This document shows, piece by piece, positions 48,221-62,610 of a stretch of DNA of 64,000 nucleotides (its first letter is position 1; each line of letters begins with the position of its first letter). A model generated the notes under the pieces. It made no database searches and was not told the DNA's origin. It saw only the letters and a program-made list of their open reading frames with translations. Source of the DNA: Microbacterium sp. Leaf288 (GTDB taxonomy: Bacteria; Actinomycetota; Actinomycetes; Actinomycetales; Microbacteriaceae); assembly GCF_001422925.1 (NCBI RefSeq), contig NZ_LMNI01000010.1, positions 1,084,993 through 1,148,992 on the forward strand, written 5' to 3'. The position numbers and the translations under genes were made by a program.

Positions 48221-49804
48221 GTGACGGATGCCGCGCGGCTCGAGGCCGACCAGCCCGCCGCGCCGCTGAACCCCCCGGCACGACCGAGCCTGTACGACCG
48301 CTTCGCCCGCCGGCTGAGCGAGGACGCGCGCGCTCGGCGACTGTATCGGTGGCTCGGTCCTGCGGTCGTGCTGGTGATCGCCGCGGTCCTGCGGCTGTGG
48401 AACCTCGCCGCGGCGCACGACCTCATGAACCAGTTCGACGAGACGTACTACGTCAAGGACGCCTGGACCCTGCTCAACCTCGGGTACGAGGCATCCTGGC
48501 CCGCTGGCGCCAACGAGAGCTTCCTCTCGGGCGATGTGAACGTGTTCACGCCCGATCCGTCGTTCGTCGTGCATCCGCCGCTCGGCAAGTGGATCATCGC
48601 GCTCGGTATGGCGGTGCTCGGCCCCGACTCGGGCTGGGGCTGGCGCATCACGACGGCGCTCCTCGGCATCGCGTCGGTGCTGCTGCTCATGCTCATCGCG
48701 AAGCGCCTCACCCGCTCGACCACGTTCGCCGTCGTGGCGGGGCTCCTCATGGCGGTCGACGGCCTCGCCGTCTCGATGAGCCGCATCGCACTGCTCGACA
48801 CGTCACTGATGTTCTTCGTGCTGCTCGCCGTCCTGTTCGTGCTGCGCGACCGCGAGCGCACGATGACGCGCATCGCCCAGACGGTCGCGGCGCGCTACGA
48901 CGGTGACACGCCGCCCTCCTGGGGACCCGTCCTGTGGAACCGGCCCTGGATCATCGCCGCAGGCGCCGCGCTCGGGGCGGCCAGCGCGGTGAAGTGGTCG
49001 GGCGCGTGGGTGCTCGCCGGCCTCGGGGTCTACCTGGTCGTCACGGACGCGCTGGCCCGACGCCGCGCGGGCGTGCTGTTCTGGCCGACGGATGCGGTGC
49101 GCCAGGGTCTCGCGACGTTCGTGCTGTTCGTCCCGGTGGCTCTCGTCGTCTACGTCGCGTCGTGGTCGGGATGGCTGTTCAGCTCGGGGGGCTACGACCG
49201 CCAGGCGGGGAGCAACCCCCTCCAGAGCCTCTGGATCTATCACGTCGCGATGTACAAGTCGACCGCCGGCATCACGTCGGGGCACTCCTACGCGAGCCCC
49301 GCATGGCAGTGGCCGCTGCTGTGGCGTCCCACCGGCGTGTACTACCACCACGATGCGCTGGGCGTGAACGGCTGCACCGCGCCGAGCGGCTGCGTGGACG
49401 TGATCTCCACGATGCCCAACCCGCTGATCTGGTACGCCGGGGTAGCCGCCGTGCTGTACCTCGCGTACCGATTCGTGGTGGCGCGCGACTGGCGCTACGC
49501 CCTCGTGCTCACCGGTGTGGCCGTCACCTATGTGCCGTGGCTGTTCCTGCCCGAGCGCACGATCTTCCAGTTCTACACGGTGCTGGTCCTGCCGTTCATG
49601 CTGCTCGCGCTCACGTTCGCCCTCAAGGACATCGCCGGTCCTCCCTCGGCGGACTCCTACCGCCGGCTCACGGGTCAGCGCCTCGTGCTGGTCTTCCTCG
49701 TCGTCGCGCTCGCGCTGTCGGCGTTCTGGTACCCGATCATCTCCGCGATGACCGTGCCCTACGACTTCTGGCACCTGCACATGTGGATCACCAGCTGGGT
49801 GTGA
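48221..49804 (+). CDS. pmt: Dolichyl-phosphate-mannose--protein mannosyltransferase (Pmt)
   Basis: A 527-residue GT39 membrane enzyme that O-mannosylates exported proteins with polyprenyl-phosphate-mannose. About ten helices. The first extracytoplasmic loop has the catalytic pair in NQFDETYYVKDAW near residues 70-82, followed by the long loop with VHPPLGKWII. Late helices include YVPWLFLPERTIFQFY and the C-terminal HLHMWITSW. GTG start, leaderless. Pairing with rsmI as divergent neighbour supports the assignment. Likely substrates are Ser/Thr/Pro-rich lipoproteins and wall proteins such as those encoded in this window. Confidence 0.94.
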   Translation: MTDAARLEADQPAAPLNPPARPSLYDRFARRLSEDARARRLYRWLGPAVVLVIAAVLRLWNLAAAHDLMNQFDETYYVKDAWTLLNLGYEASWPAGANESFLSGDVNVFTPDPSFVVHPPLGKWIIALGMAVLGPDSGWGWRITTALLGIASVLLLMLIAKRLTRSTTFAVVAGLLMAVDGLAVSMSRIALLDTSLMFFVLLAVLFVLRDRERTMTRIAQTVAARYDGDTPPSWGPVLWNRPWIIAAGAALGAASAVKWSGAWVLAGLGVYLVVTDALARRRAGVLFWPTDAVRQGLATFVLFVPVALVVYVASWSGWLFSSGGYDRQAGSNPLQSLWIYHVAMYKSTAGITSGHSYASPAWQWPLLWRPTGVYYHHDALGVNGCTAPSGCVDVISTMPNPLIWYAGVAAVLYLAYRFVVARDWRYALVLTGVAVTYVPWLFLPERTIFQFYTVLVLPFMLLALTFALKDIAGPPSADSYRRLTGQRLVLVFLVVALALSAFWYPIISAMTVPYDFWHLHMWITSWV

Positions 49805-49811
49805 GCCGCGC

Positions 49812-51662
49812 TCAGGCCTGCAGGTCGGCGACCTCGGTCACCGGCAGCCGGCACGCGAAGTCCCGGCAGTCGTACGCGGTCGGGTGTCCGTCGCGCCGCG
49901 CCTTCTCGGCGAACAGCTCGAATCCCGCTTCAGCCCACGAGAGCGACTGCTCCGGCGACACGATGGACACGACATCGACACGGATGCTGCGTGCCGCCGT
50001 CGCGAGCGCGGCTCGGGCATCGTCCGTGACGACGACGACCTGCCGGGGCGGCTCGGCGAGGCCGGCGGCGACCCGCAGGAGCGCGCCGTACGCGAGCGGC
50101 TGGGCGAGGGCTGCGGGCGCGTGGGCTGCGACGAGCAGCTCGGCGATCGACCGATAGCGGTCTCCGGCGCCCAGCACCCAGAGCGCCGCGGCGGCCGCCG
50201 CGACAGACGCGGCCCCGGACGGCTCATCGGCGTCGGAGGCGGTGTCCGGCGCACCGATCCCCTGCCGGGACAGCACCGGATCTCCCCCGCCGGGGACGGC
50301 GACGCGGTGTTCCTCGTGGACGCATGCGTCGATCAGCTCCCGCGCCCGCACGGCGTAGGCGACCTCCCCCGTGGCGACGGCGAGGGAGATGAGCCCCGTG
50401 GCGAGCTGGCCGTGGTCGGCGAGCGTCGCGTACGCGCGCGACGGCACCTCGTCGAGGGATGCGCGCAGCAGCCGGCCGTCCGGGGTGACGTTCACCTCGA
50501 GGACGGCGTCCGCCGCCCAGCGCGCCGACTCGATCCACGACGGCTCGTCCAGCCGTGCGCCGGCGCGCGCGAGCGCTCCGATCGCGAGGCCGTTCCAGCC
50601 GCTCACCACCTTGCCGTCGACGGCCGGGGGCTCGAGACCGGCCCGGGCCGCGGCATCCCGTCCGTAATAGCCGCCCTCGCTGCGGGCACCGTCGATCCAG
50701 GACTCCGAGTCCTGCGCGGCGCCGAAGCCGCCGCCCGGCTGCTGCAGCACGTCGCGCAGGAACCCGGCGATGCCGCGAGCGACGTCGTCGCGGGGCACAA
50801 CCGCGTCCATCGCGACGTCGAGCAGCTGAGCGTTGTCGGTCAGCATCCGCTCGTAGTGCGGCACCGTCCAGTCGGGCCGGGTCGCGTAGCGGAAGAAACC
50901 CCCCTCGACCGCATCGCGCAGCGGCGAGGCTGCCATCGCGCCGAGGGCACGGTCGGCGACGGCGGATGCCTCGGGGGCGTGCTCGCGGATGATCCGTGCC
51001 TGCAGGAAGCGGAGCGCCGTGGCGACGGGGAACTTCGGGGCGCCGGCGGCGGGATCGCCGAACCCGCCGTGCCGCGGATCCTCCCGACCCGCGAGGGCGC
51101 GTGCGGCGCCGATCAGGTCCTCGGCGGACGGCGTCGTCGCTTCCGGGGCGGGCGTGGAGTCGCGGACCTCCGCGAGAGCACCGGCGACGGCATCCGCCGT
51201 CTCGTCGATCTGCTCGCGCCGCTCGGTCCACGCCTCGTGCACCGCGGCGAGAACCTGCCGGAACGCCGGCATGCCGGCGCGCGGCTGCGGCGGGAAGTAG
51301 GTGCCGGCGTAGAACGGCCGCCCCTCGGGCGTCGCGAACACGGTCAGCGGCCAGCCGAGGCTCGGCGAGAACGCGGAGGCTGCGGCCATGTAGGCGGCGT
51401 CGACCTCGGGGTGCTCCTCGCGGTCGACCTTGATCGACACGAAGCCGGCGTCGAGCTCGGCGGCGGTCGTCTCGTCCTCGAACGACTCCCGGGCCATCAC
51501 ATGGCACCAATGGCACGTCGAGTAGCCGATCGACACCATGACCGGCACGTCCCGGCGTCGTGCCTCGGCGAACGCCTCCTCGCCCCACGGAAACCACGCG
51601 ACCGGATTGCCCGCGTGGGCTCTCAGGTACGGGCTCGTCGCTTCCGCGAGGCGAGGGTTCAC
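49812..51662 (-). CDS. Thioredoxin-domain protein of the DUF255/YyaL (SPATA20) family
   Basis: A 616-residue protein. The N-terminal DUF255 thioredoxin-like domain has [15 protein letters not shown] and the redox motif C50-HW-C53 in STCHWCHVM. The rest is an alpha/alpha barrel like N-acylglucosamine epimerases and cellobiose epimerases, including [14 protein letters not shown]. The length is slightly shorter than the usual 660-700. Members are widespread but biochemically poorly defined; a disulfide-linked or sugar-modifying role is possible. GTG start without a clear ribosome-binding site. Converges on pmt with a 7-nt gap, and lies 25 nt downstream of the aldo/keto reductase on the same strand. 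Confidence 0.9.
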   Translation of the reverse strand: MNPRLAEATSPYLRAHAGNPVAWFPWGEEAFAEARRRDVPVMVSIGYSTCHWCHVMARESFEDETTAAELDAGFVSIKVDREEHPEVDAAYMAAASAFSPSLGWPLTVFATPEGRPFYAGTYFPPQPRAGMPAFRQVLAAVHEAWTERREQIDETADAVAGALAEVRDSTPAPEATTPSAEDLIGAARALAGREDPRHGGFGDPAAGAPKFPVATALRFLQARIIREHAPEASAVADRALGAMAASPLRDAVEGGFFRYATRPDWTVPHYERMLTDNAQLLDVAMDAVVPRDDVARGIAGFLRDVLQQPGGGFGAAQDSESWIDGARSEGGYYGRDAAARAGLEPPAVDGKVVSGWNGLAIGALARAGARLDEPSWIESARWAADAVLEVNVTPDGRLLRASLDEVPSRAYATLADHGQLATGLISLAVATGEVAYAVRARELIDACVHEEHRVAVPGGGDPVLSRQGIGAPDTASDADEPSGAASVAAAAAALWVLGAGDRYRSIAELLVAAHAPAALAQPLAYGALLRVAAGLAEPPRQVVVVTDDARAALATAARSIRVDVVSIVSPEQSLSWAEAGFELFAEKARRDGHPTAYDCRDFACRLPVTEVADLQA

Positions 51663-51687
51663 GGCATCCGCTCCCGCTCGCGAGCGG

Positions 51688-56548
<4,861 letters not shown>

Positions 56549-56577
56549 CCGTCTCGACGACAGGAGTTGCCCCCGTC

Positions 56578-57519
56578 ATGACCACTGCGATCGCGTACAC
56601 CGAGTTCGGGGGCCCTGAGGTCCTGCATGAGATCTCTGTTCCCGAGCCGGTGCCCGCAGCCGGGCAGCTCGCGATCCGCGTGACGGCCGCCGGCGTCAAC
56701 CCGATCGACGGCAAACTCCGCTCCGGTCGTCGGCCGTCGGGCGAGATCACTGCGCCACGTCGCGTCGGCGGCGACGGCGCGGGTGTGGTGACCGGCGTCG
56801 GCGAAGGGGTCGACGGGTTCCGCGTCGGCGATCCGGTGGTGTTCGCCGGGGCGTCGGGAGCGTACGCGACGGACGTCGCGGTGACCGCCGCCCACGTCTT
56901 CCCCCGCCCCCCGCAGGTGAGTGCGGCCGAAGGCGCTGCGCTCGGCATCCCGATCGGCACGGCGTACCAGGCGCTCCGCTCGCTCGCGGTCGGCAGCGCA
57001 GACACCGTGCTCGTGCACGGCGGCTCGGGCGCGGTCGGCCAGGCGCTCATCCAGTTCGCCGTGCTGTGGGGAGCGACCGTCGTCGCCACCTCGTCCGAAG
57101 GCCGATTCGACCGCGTCCGCGAGCTCGGCGCCCTCCCGGTCGCATACGGCGAGGGGCTCGCCGACCGCGTGCGTGCAGGCGCTCCGCAGGGCGTGACCGT
57201 CGCGATCGACGCCGCCGGCACCGACGAGGCCCTTCACACCTCCCTGGAGCTCGTCGCCGACCGGCAGCGGATCGCGACGCTCGTACGAGGACGGGATGCC
57301 GCGGGCCTCGGCATCCGCGCCTTCTCGGGCGGCTCGCCCGCACCGCTCACCGCGCAGCAGCAGGTCTGGCGCACCGAGGCGGTGCCCGTCGCGCTCGCGC
57401 TCATGGCCGCTCGACGGTTCTCGGTCGAACTCGGTCCGTCCTTCGCGCTGGCCGACGCCGCCGAGGCGCATCGCGCGATCGAATCCGGCGTCGCCGGCAA
57501 GATCACGCTCGTGCCGTGA
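56578..57519 (+). CDS. NADP-dependent quinone oxidoreductase (zinc-less MDR family)
   Basis: A 313-residue medium-chain dehydrogenase/reductase of the zeta-crystallin type. GroES-like N-terminal domain (AIAYTEFGGPEVL, VNPIDGK) and a Rossmann domain with nucleotide motif VHGGSGAVGQALIQFA near residues 144-159. No structural or catalytic zinc cysteines. ATG with AGGAG 12 nt upstream. Follows hrpA by 29 nt and converges on the rhodanese gene. Reduces quinones or enones by analogy. Confidence 0.92.
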   Translation: MTTAIAYTEFGGPEVLHEISVPEPVPAAGQLAIRVTAAGVNPIDGKLRSGRRPSGEITAPRRVGGDGAGVVTGVGEGVDGFRVGDPVVFAGASGAYATDVAVTAAHVFPRPPQVSAAEGAALGIPIGTAYQALRSLAVGSADTVLVHGGSGAVGQALIQFAVLWGATVVATSSEGRFDRVRELGALPVAYGEGLADRVRAGAPQGVTVAIDAAGTDEALHTSLELVADRQRIATLVRGRDAAGLGIRAFSGGSPAPLTAQQQVWRTEAVPVALALMAARRFSVELGPSFALADAAEAHRAIESGVAGKITLVP

Positions 57520-57546
57520 TCCCGGCGAGGCCGGCCACCGCACCGG

Positions 57547-58398
57547 TCACACGGTGCCGGTGACCTCCGCGGGCGCCGCGCCGGTCGCGACCGGGCGTCC
57601 CGGAGTGTTCGACCACTGGCTCCACGAGCCCGGGTAGATCCCCAGCTCGAGCCCGCCGAGCTCGGCGGCGAACACCGCCTGCGCGGCGGTGACGCCCGAC
57701 CCGCAGTACGCCGCCGCGGTCACGCCGTCGCCGGCGCCCACCGCGGCGAAGAGTGCACGCAGGGTCGCAGCATCCCGGAATCGCTCACCGTCCATGTAAG
57801 CGCCGGTCGGGAGGTTCACGGCGCCGGGGATGTGGCCCGCGATCGGGTCGATCGGCTCGACCTCGCCGCGGTAGCGCTCGGCGGCGCGCACGTCGATGAG
57901 GACGCCCGAGAAGGCGAGCGCGGCGGCACCGTCGATAGACAGCACCGGCTCGGCGATCGGCGCGAGCGAGACCGCGCCCGGCTCGGGCGTGACGGGTCCG
58001 GACTCCAGCGGCAGGCCGGCCGCGGCCCAGGCGCCGAGACCGCCGTCGAGGAGGCGGACGTCCGCGATGCCGGAGCGCGTCAGCAGCCACCATGCGCGCG
58101 ATGCGCCCAGCGCGCGATCGTCGTCGTACACCACCACCGTGTCGCCGTCGTCGATGCCCCAGCGGCGCGCAGCCGCCTGCAGCGCTTCATGGGGAGGAAG
58201 CGGATGCCTCCCCTCGTGGGGACGGCCGTGCTGCGAGAGCTCCGTCTCCATGTCGACGTACACGGCGCCGGGCACGTGAGCTTCGAGGTGCTCGGCACTG
58301 CCGTCGGGGCGGTCGAGCCGGTAGCGCACATCGAGCACGCGCACGGCGGAGGACCGGAGGAGATCGTCGAGTTCTGCGGGGGTGATCAGCTGCGCCAC
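57547..58398 (-). CDS. Sulfurtransferase with two rhodanese domains (3-mercaptopyruvate-type)
   Basis: A 283-residue tandem rhodanese. The C-terminal domain is active, with catalytic C232 in YCGSGVTA; the CGSGVT loop is the mercaptopyruvate sulfurtransferase type rather than thiosulfate:cyanide type. The N-terminal domain has Asp in place of cysteine (VVYDDDRALG) and is structural. GTG start chosen (VAQLITPAELDD) 6 nt after GAGAAT; the long upstream extension has no similarity. Divergent from metY, with which it shares sulfur metabolism. Confidence 0.93.
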   Translation of the reverse strand: MAQLITPAELDDLLRSSAVRVLDVRYRLDRPDGSAEHLEAHVPGAVYVDMETELSQHGRPHEGRHPLPPHEALQAAARRWGIDDGDTVVVYDDDRALGASRAWWLLTRSGIADVRLLDGGLGAWAAAGLPLESGPVTPEPGAVSLAPIAEPVLSIDGAAALAFSGVLIDVRAAERYRGEVEPIDPIAGHIPGAVNLPTGAYMDGERFRDAATLRALFAAVGAGDGVTAAAYCGSGVTAAQAVFAAELGGLELGIYPGSWSQWSNTPGRPVATGAAPAEVTGTV

Positions 58399-58404
58399 CC
58401 GACC

Positions 58405-58410
58405 ATTCTC
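58405..58410 (-). promoter_or_regulatory. -10 box of the sulfurtransferase gene (leaderless)
   Basis: GAGAAT on the minus strand ends 6 nt before the GTG at 58398. The first base deviates from TANNNT. Confidence 0.35.
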
Positions 58411-58500
58411 GCGTGCCCGCGCGCTACCGCTCCTCGAGCGGCGCCGGGCCGGGCGCGCAACAGTTCGACACACGAAACGCCGCCCCGGGCACCGCGGCTC

Positions 58501-58506
58501 GACAAT
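58501..58506 (+). promoter_or_regulatory. -10 box of metY (leaderless)
   Basis: GACAAT ends 7 nt before the ATG at 58514. Confidence 0.4.
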
Positions 58507-58513
58507 GGTCTGC

Positions 58514-59884
58514 ATGCCTGAACAGACTCGTCCTGCCGCCCCTCGCTCGTTCGCGACGGCGCAGGTGCAGGCCGGGTTCGACTCCGGCATCGCGGAGAAC
58601 ACCGCCGTCCCCTCGATCCACCAGTCCAACGGCTTCGAGTTCCGCTCGCTCGCCGAAGCACGCGACCTCTTCGCGCTGCGCAAGGACGGCAACATCTACA
58701 GCCGTGCGGCGAACCCGACCGTTCTCGTGTTCGAGCGTCGCGTCGCCGAGCTCGAAGGCGGCATCTCCGCGGCCGGTGTCGCATCGGGGCAGGCCGCCGT
58801 CGCCGTGGCACTCCTGGCGCTCGCCAAGCAGGGCGAGCACATCGTCGCCGCCCGTCAGCTCTACGGCGGCACCATCGACCTGCTCCAGGACACCTTCGCC
58901 GACTGGGGCATCGAGGTGAGCTTCGTCGATCAGGACGACCTCGACGCGTGGCGCGCCGCCGTTCGGCCGACCACCCGCGCGCTGTTCGCCGAGTCGATCT
59001 CGAACCCCATCGCGCAGGTGCTGGACCTCGGTGCGGTCGCCGCCGTCGCCAAGGAGGCCGGCGTGCCCCTGGTGATCGACAACACCGTCGCGACGCCGTA
59101 CCTGCAGCGCGCGAAGGACTTCGGCGCCGACATCGTGGTGCACTCCGCCACGAAGTTCCTCGGTGGCCACGGCACCTCTCTCGGCGGCGTCGTCGTCGAC
59201 CTCGGCACCTTCGACTTCACGGCGGAGCCCGAGCGCTGGCCGCAGCTGACCCAGACCTACCCGCGCGTCCCGGACGGCAGCCTCATCGAGCGCTTCGGCG
59301 AGACCGGGTCGGCGTACATCGCGCTGGTCAAGACCAAGTACGTGCACGACCTGGGTCCGTCCCTGTCGGCATTCAACGCCTTCCAGCTGCTCCAGGGCCT
59401 GGAGACCCTCGACCTGCGCATGCAGCGCCACACCGCGAGCGCCCTCGCGGTCGCCCGCTTCCTCGAGACCCACCCCGCCGTGTCGCGCGTGCACCACCCC
59501 GGGCTCGAGTCGAGCCCGTGGCGCGCGCAGGCCGAGGCGTACCTCCCCGACGGCGTGAGCTCGGTGTTCGCGTTCGACCTGCCCGCCACCGGCGACGCCG
59601 AGGCGGACTTCCGCCTCGTCGAGGCGTTCATCTCGCGCCTGCAGGTGATCCGCCTCGTGGCGAACATCGGCGACGCGCGCAGCCTCGTCGCGCACCCTTC
59701 GTCGATGACGCACAGCCACATGTCGCCGACGCAGCTCGCCGAGGCGCACATCGGCCCGACCACGGTGCGGCTGTCGATCGGCCTCGAGGACGCCCGCGAC
59801 ATCGTCGACGACCTCGCCCGCGCTCTCGACCAGATCCTGGTGGCCGAGAGCGGCGTCGAGCTTGCGGAGAGCGTCGCCCGCTAG
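58514..59884 (+). CDS. metY: O-acetylhomoserine sulfhydrylase-type PLP enzyme
   Basis: A 456-residue Cys/Met metabolism PLP enzyme (gamma family). It makes homocysteine from O-acetylhomoserine and sulfide. PLP lysine is K214 in [13 protein letters not shown]. Also seen are [39 protein letters not shown] and C-terminal [22 protein letters not shown], which is the MetY rather than MetB pattern. Start at ATG 58514 because it fits the -10 spacing; an ATG at 58505 lies within the promoter. Divergent from the sulfurtransferase. Confidence 0.94.
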   Translation: MPEQTRPAAPRSFATAQVQAGFDSGIAENTAVPSIHQSNGFEFRSLAEARDLFALRKDGNIYSRAANPTVLVFERRVAELEGGISAAGVASGQAAVAVALLALAKQGEHIVAARQLYGGTIDLLQDTFADWGIEVSFVDQDDLDAWRAAVRPTTRALFAESISNPIAQVLDLGAVAAVAKEAGVPLVIDNTVATPYLQRAKDFGADIVVHSATKFLGGHGTSLGGVVVDLGTFDFTAEPERWPQLTQTYPRVPDGSLIERFGETGSAYIALVKTKYVHDLGPSLSAFNAFQLLQGLETLDLRMQRHTASALAVARFLETHPAVSRVHHPGLESSPWRAQAEAYLPDGVSSVFAFDLPATGDAEADFRLVEAFISRLQVIRLVANIGDARSLVAHPSSMTHSHMSPTQLAEAHIGPTTVRLSIGLEDARDIVDDLARALDQILVAESGVELAESVAR

Positions 59885-59913
59885 TCGCCCGCGCACGGGG
59901 GGCATCGCGCCGA

Positions 59914-59919
59914 TAGCCT
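59914..59919 (+). promoter_or_regulatory. -10 box of the Gfo/Idh gene (leaderless)
   Basis: TAGCCT ends 6 nt before the ATG at 59926. Confidence 0.5.
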
Positions 59920-59925
59920 CGTTCC

Positions 59926-60918
59926 ATGACTTCGCCCTCTTCCCCCCGCTGGGGGATCCTCGGACCGGGCGGCATCGCCCGTGCGTTCACCAGCGACCTG
60001 CGCACCGCCGGACTCGACGTCGCTGCGGTGGGGTCGCGGCGCCGCGAGACCGCCGAGGCGTTCGCCGCCGACTTCGGCATCCCGCACGCCCACGGCTCGT
60101 ACGAGGAGCTGGTCGCCGACCCCGACGTCGACATCGTGTACATCGCGACGCCGCATCCGATGCACGCGGCGAACGCCCTCCTCGCCCTCGAGGCGGGCAA
60201 GCACGTGCTGGTCGAGAAGCCGTTCACTCTCAACGCGGCGGAGGCCCTGGCGGTGCGCGACGCGGCAGCGCAACGCGGTCTCCTCGCGATGGAGGCGATG
60301 TGGACGCGGTACCTGCCGCACATGGTCCGCATCCGCGAACTCGTGGAGTCGGGCGCCCTGGGCGAGATCCGTGCCGTCACCGCCGACCACACGCAGCTGC
60401 TTCCCTCCGACCCGGCGCACCGCATCAACGCGCTGGAACTCGGCGGCGGTGCCCTGCTCGACCTCGGGATCTACCCGGTCTCGTTCGCGTGGGACATCCT
60501 CGGCGCGCCGCTGTCGATCGCGGCCGCCGCACGCATCGGCGATGCCGGTTCCGACACCGAGGTCGCGACGATCATGACGCACGCGTCCGGTGCGCTGTCG
60601 ACCTCGATCTCCGCATCCCGCGGCGCCGGCCCCAACACCGCGACCATCATCGGCACCGAGGCCCGCATCGACATCGACAGCGTCTGGTACTCGGCCACCT
60701 CGTTCCGCCTCGTCAGCCCCGACGGGACGGTGATCGAGGAATTCCGCTCCGACATCGACGGCCGCGGCATGCAGTTCCAGGCGCTCGCGGCCGAGCGGTA
60801 CCTCGCTGAGGGCCGCACCGACTCCGACGTGCTGCCGATCGACGAGACCGTCGCGATCATGGCGACGCTCGACGAGATCCGCGACCTCGTCGGCGTCCAC
60901 TATCCCGGTGAGGAGTGA
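59926..60918 (+). CDS. Gfo/Idh/MocA family oxidoreductase
   Basis: A 330-residue NAD(P)-dependent oxidoreductase. Rossmann motif GPGGIARAF (13-21), a conserved EKPF (97-100) with the catalytic lysine, and the C-terminal alpha/beta domain with GGGALLDLGIYPVSFAW, resembling dihydrodiol and 1,5-anhydrofructose dehydrogenases. Leaderless start. Followed after one base by the NYN-LOTUS gene, whose ribosome-binding site lies inside the last codons, so the two are cotranscribed. Substrate, probably a sugar or polyol, unknown. Confidence 0.93.
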   Translation: MTSPSSPRWGILGPGGIARAFTSDLRTAGLDVAAVGSRRRETAEAFAADFGIPHAHGSYEELVADPDVDIVYIATPHPMHAANALLALEAGKHVLVEKPFTLNAAEALAVRDAAAQRGLLAMEAMWTRYLPHMVRIRELVESGALGEIRAVTADHTQLLPSDPAHRINALELGGGALLDLGIYPVSFAWDILGAPLSIAAAARIGDAGSDTEVATIMTHASGALSTSISASRGAGPNTATIIGTEARIDIDSVWYSATSFRLVSPDGTVIEEFRSDIDGRGMQFQALAAERYLAEGRTDSDVLPIDETVAIMATLDEIRDLVGVHYPGEE

Positions 60919-60919
60919 C

Positions 60920-61795
60920 ATGCCCGATCTGCTGAGCCCCCGCGTGGCGGTGTACCTGGACTTCGACAACATCGTGATGTCCTGGTACGACCGTGTGCAC
61001 GGCAAGAACTCCTACTCGCGCGACCGTCAGAAGATCGCGACGGATGCCTCGGACCCCGAGATCGCCGAGCGCCTCGCCGCCGCGACGATCGACGTCGGCG
61101 CCATCATCGACTACGCGACGTCGTTCGGCACCCTGGTGCTCACCCGGGCGTACGCGGACTGGTCGGCGCCCGTCAACGCGGAGTACCGGTCGCAGCTCGT
61201 GGCGCGCGCCGTCGACCTGGTGCAGCTCTTCCCCGCGGCCGCATACGCGAAGAACGGCGCCGACATCCGCCTCGCCGTGGACACCGTCGAGGACATGTTC
61301 CGCCTCCCCGACCTCACGCACGTGGTCATCGTCGCCGGCGACTCCGACTACGTGCCGCTCGCCCAGCGCTGCCGGCGCCTCGGCCGCTTCGTCGTGGGGG
61401 TGGGCGTCGCGGGATCGACCGCGAAGTCCCTCGCCGCGGCGTGCGACCAGTTCGACTCGTACGACGCGCTCCCGGGTGTGGCGGCTCCGCCGACGGGGAA
61501 GAAGGATGCCGCGCCGCAGCGCGCGTCCGGCAGCCGGCGCTCGAGGAAGGCCGCCGTCGACCCGACCGAGTCGCTCCTCGAACGCGCGCTGCGCCTCGAG
61601 AGCGACAAGGAGGGCGTGGAGTGGCAGCACGCCTCGGCGGTGAAGAGCCTCATCAAGCGGCTCGACCCGTCGTTCAGTGAGAAGGCCCTGGGGCACAAGA
61701 GCTTCTCGGAGTTCGTGAAAGCCCACCCCGGCGTCGCCGAGGTCGACGAGTCCGGAAACATCGTCCTGATCCGCCTCGCCGCCGACCGGCGCTGA
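60920..61795 (+). CDS. NYN domain protein with C-terminal OST-HTH/LOTUS domain
   Basis: A 291-residue protein. Residues about 8-175 are a NYN (LabA-like, PIN-related) domain with acidic residues in YLDFDNIV, a DIRLAVDT stretch and GDSDYVPLAQ, which in the family form an RNase-like active site. A Lys/Arg/Ser-rich linker leads to an OST-HTH/LOTUS domain (about 220-289; LLERALRLESDKEG, SVKSL-like basic helix, GHKSFSEFVKAHPGV), an RNA-binding module. Start ATG follows AGGAG; a GTG four codons earlier is an alternative. Probably an RNA-targeting nuclease or binding protein. Confidence 0.9.
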   Translation: MPDLLSPRVAVYLDFDNIVMSWYDRVHGKNSYSRDRQKIATDASDPEIAERLAAATIDVGAIIDYATSFGTLVLTRAYADWSAPVNAEYRSQLVARAVDLVQLFPAAAYAKNGADIRLAVDTVEDMFRLPDLTHVVIVAGDSDYVPLAQRCRRLGRFVVGVGVAGSTAKSLAAACDQFDSYDALPGVAAPPTGKKDAAPQRASGSRRSRKAAVDPTESLLERALRLESDKEGVEWQHASAVKSLIKRLDPSFSEKALGHKSFSEFVKAHPGVAEVDESGNIVLIRLAADRR

Positions 61796-61796
61796 G

Positions 61797-62609
61797 TCAG
61801 GCGGGGGCGACGCGAGCGAGGAACTCGAGCATCCCCGCGTTGAAGGCCTTCGGCTGTTCGATGTTGGCGGCGTGCCCGTCCTGGGCGATCACGGCCGACT
61901 CGCCTCGCGAGGCGAGCGCCGCCGATGCTGCGGCGTGGGAGCTCGGCCAGAACTCGCTCTCGGCGCCGGCGACGAACAGCACCGGCACGTCGGTCGCGGC
62001 GATGACCTTCCGCCAGTCCGCCTGGGCGTGGTCGTTCAGGAGCGCGAGCTCGCCGTGGGTGAACGCCCGTTCGGCGCCCTTCATGGCGCGCAGCAGTCGC
62101 ACGAGTCGCCTCCCCCGGCGCAGCATCGGCGTGCCGTGCCCCGTGTCGGGAATGCCTTCGGCGAAATAGGTGTCGACGTTGCCCTCGGTGTAGCCGTAGA
62201 ACCCGTGCGGCCAGTCCGCGGTGTTGAGCATCTTCGGCGTCTGATCCACGCTCACCACCGCGGCGACCCGGTCGGCGCGCTCCTGCCCGAGATACGACCA
62301 GATCGTGCTGGCGCCCATCGACCCGCCGACGAGCACCGCGCCGCGGAGATCCAGCGCCTCGAGGAGGTCGCGCACGTCCTGCCCTCTGCGGTCCATGTCG
62401 ACACCAGATGACGGGCGTTCGGCGCCGCCGTGCCCGCGGAGGTCGACGGCGACCACGCGGTACCCGGCGCGTTCCAGCGCCGGCAGCTGGTACGTCCAGC
62501 TCGATGCGGCGGCCTTGAACCCGGCGAGAAGCACCACGGGGCGGCCCGCAGGATCGCCGGACTCTTGGTACTCCAGCCGGACGCCGTCGTCGGCGCGGAT
62601 CGAGGGCAT
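61797..62609 (-). CDS. Alpha/beta hydrolase
   Basis: A 270-residue alpha/beta-hydrolase fold protein. Oxyanion-region VLLAGFKAA, nucleophile S97 in GGSMGA, and a catalytic histidine in the late DGHAANIEQP. The plan is that of esterases, haloperoxidase-like enzymes and lactonases; substrate unknown. It starts 1 nt after the FAD oxidase stop, so it is the second gene of that operon. Converges on the NYN-LOTUS gene with one base between. Confidence 0.92.
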   Translation of the reverse strand: MPSIRADDGVRLEYQESGDPAGRPVVLLAGFKAAASSWTYQLPALERAGYRVVAVDLRGHGGAERPSSGVDMDRRGQDVRDLLEALDLRGAVLVGGSMGASTIWSYLGQERADRVAAVVSVDQTPKMLNTADWPHGFYGYTEGNVDTYFAEGIPDTGHGTPMLRRGRRLVRLLRAMKGAERAFTHGELALLNDHAQADWRKVIAATDVPVLFVAGAESEFWPSSHAAASAALASRGESAVIAQDGHAANIEQPKAFNAGMLEFLARVAPA

Positions 62610-62610
62610 G

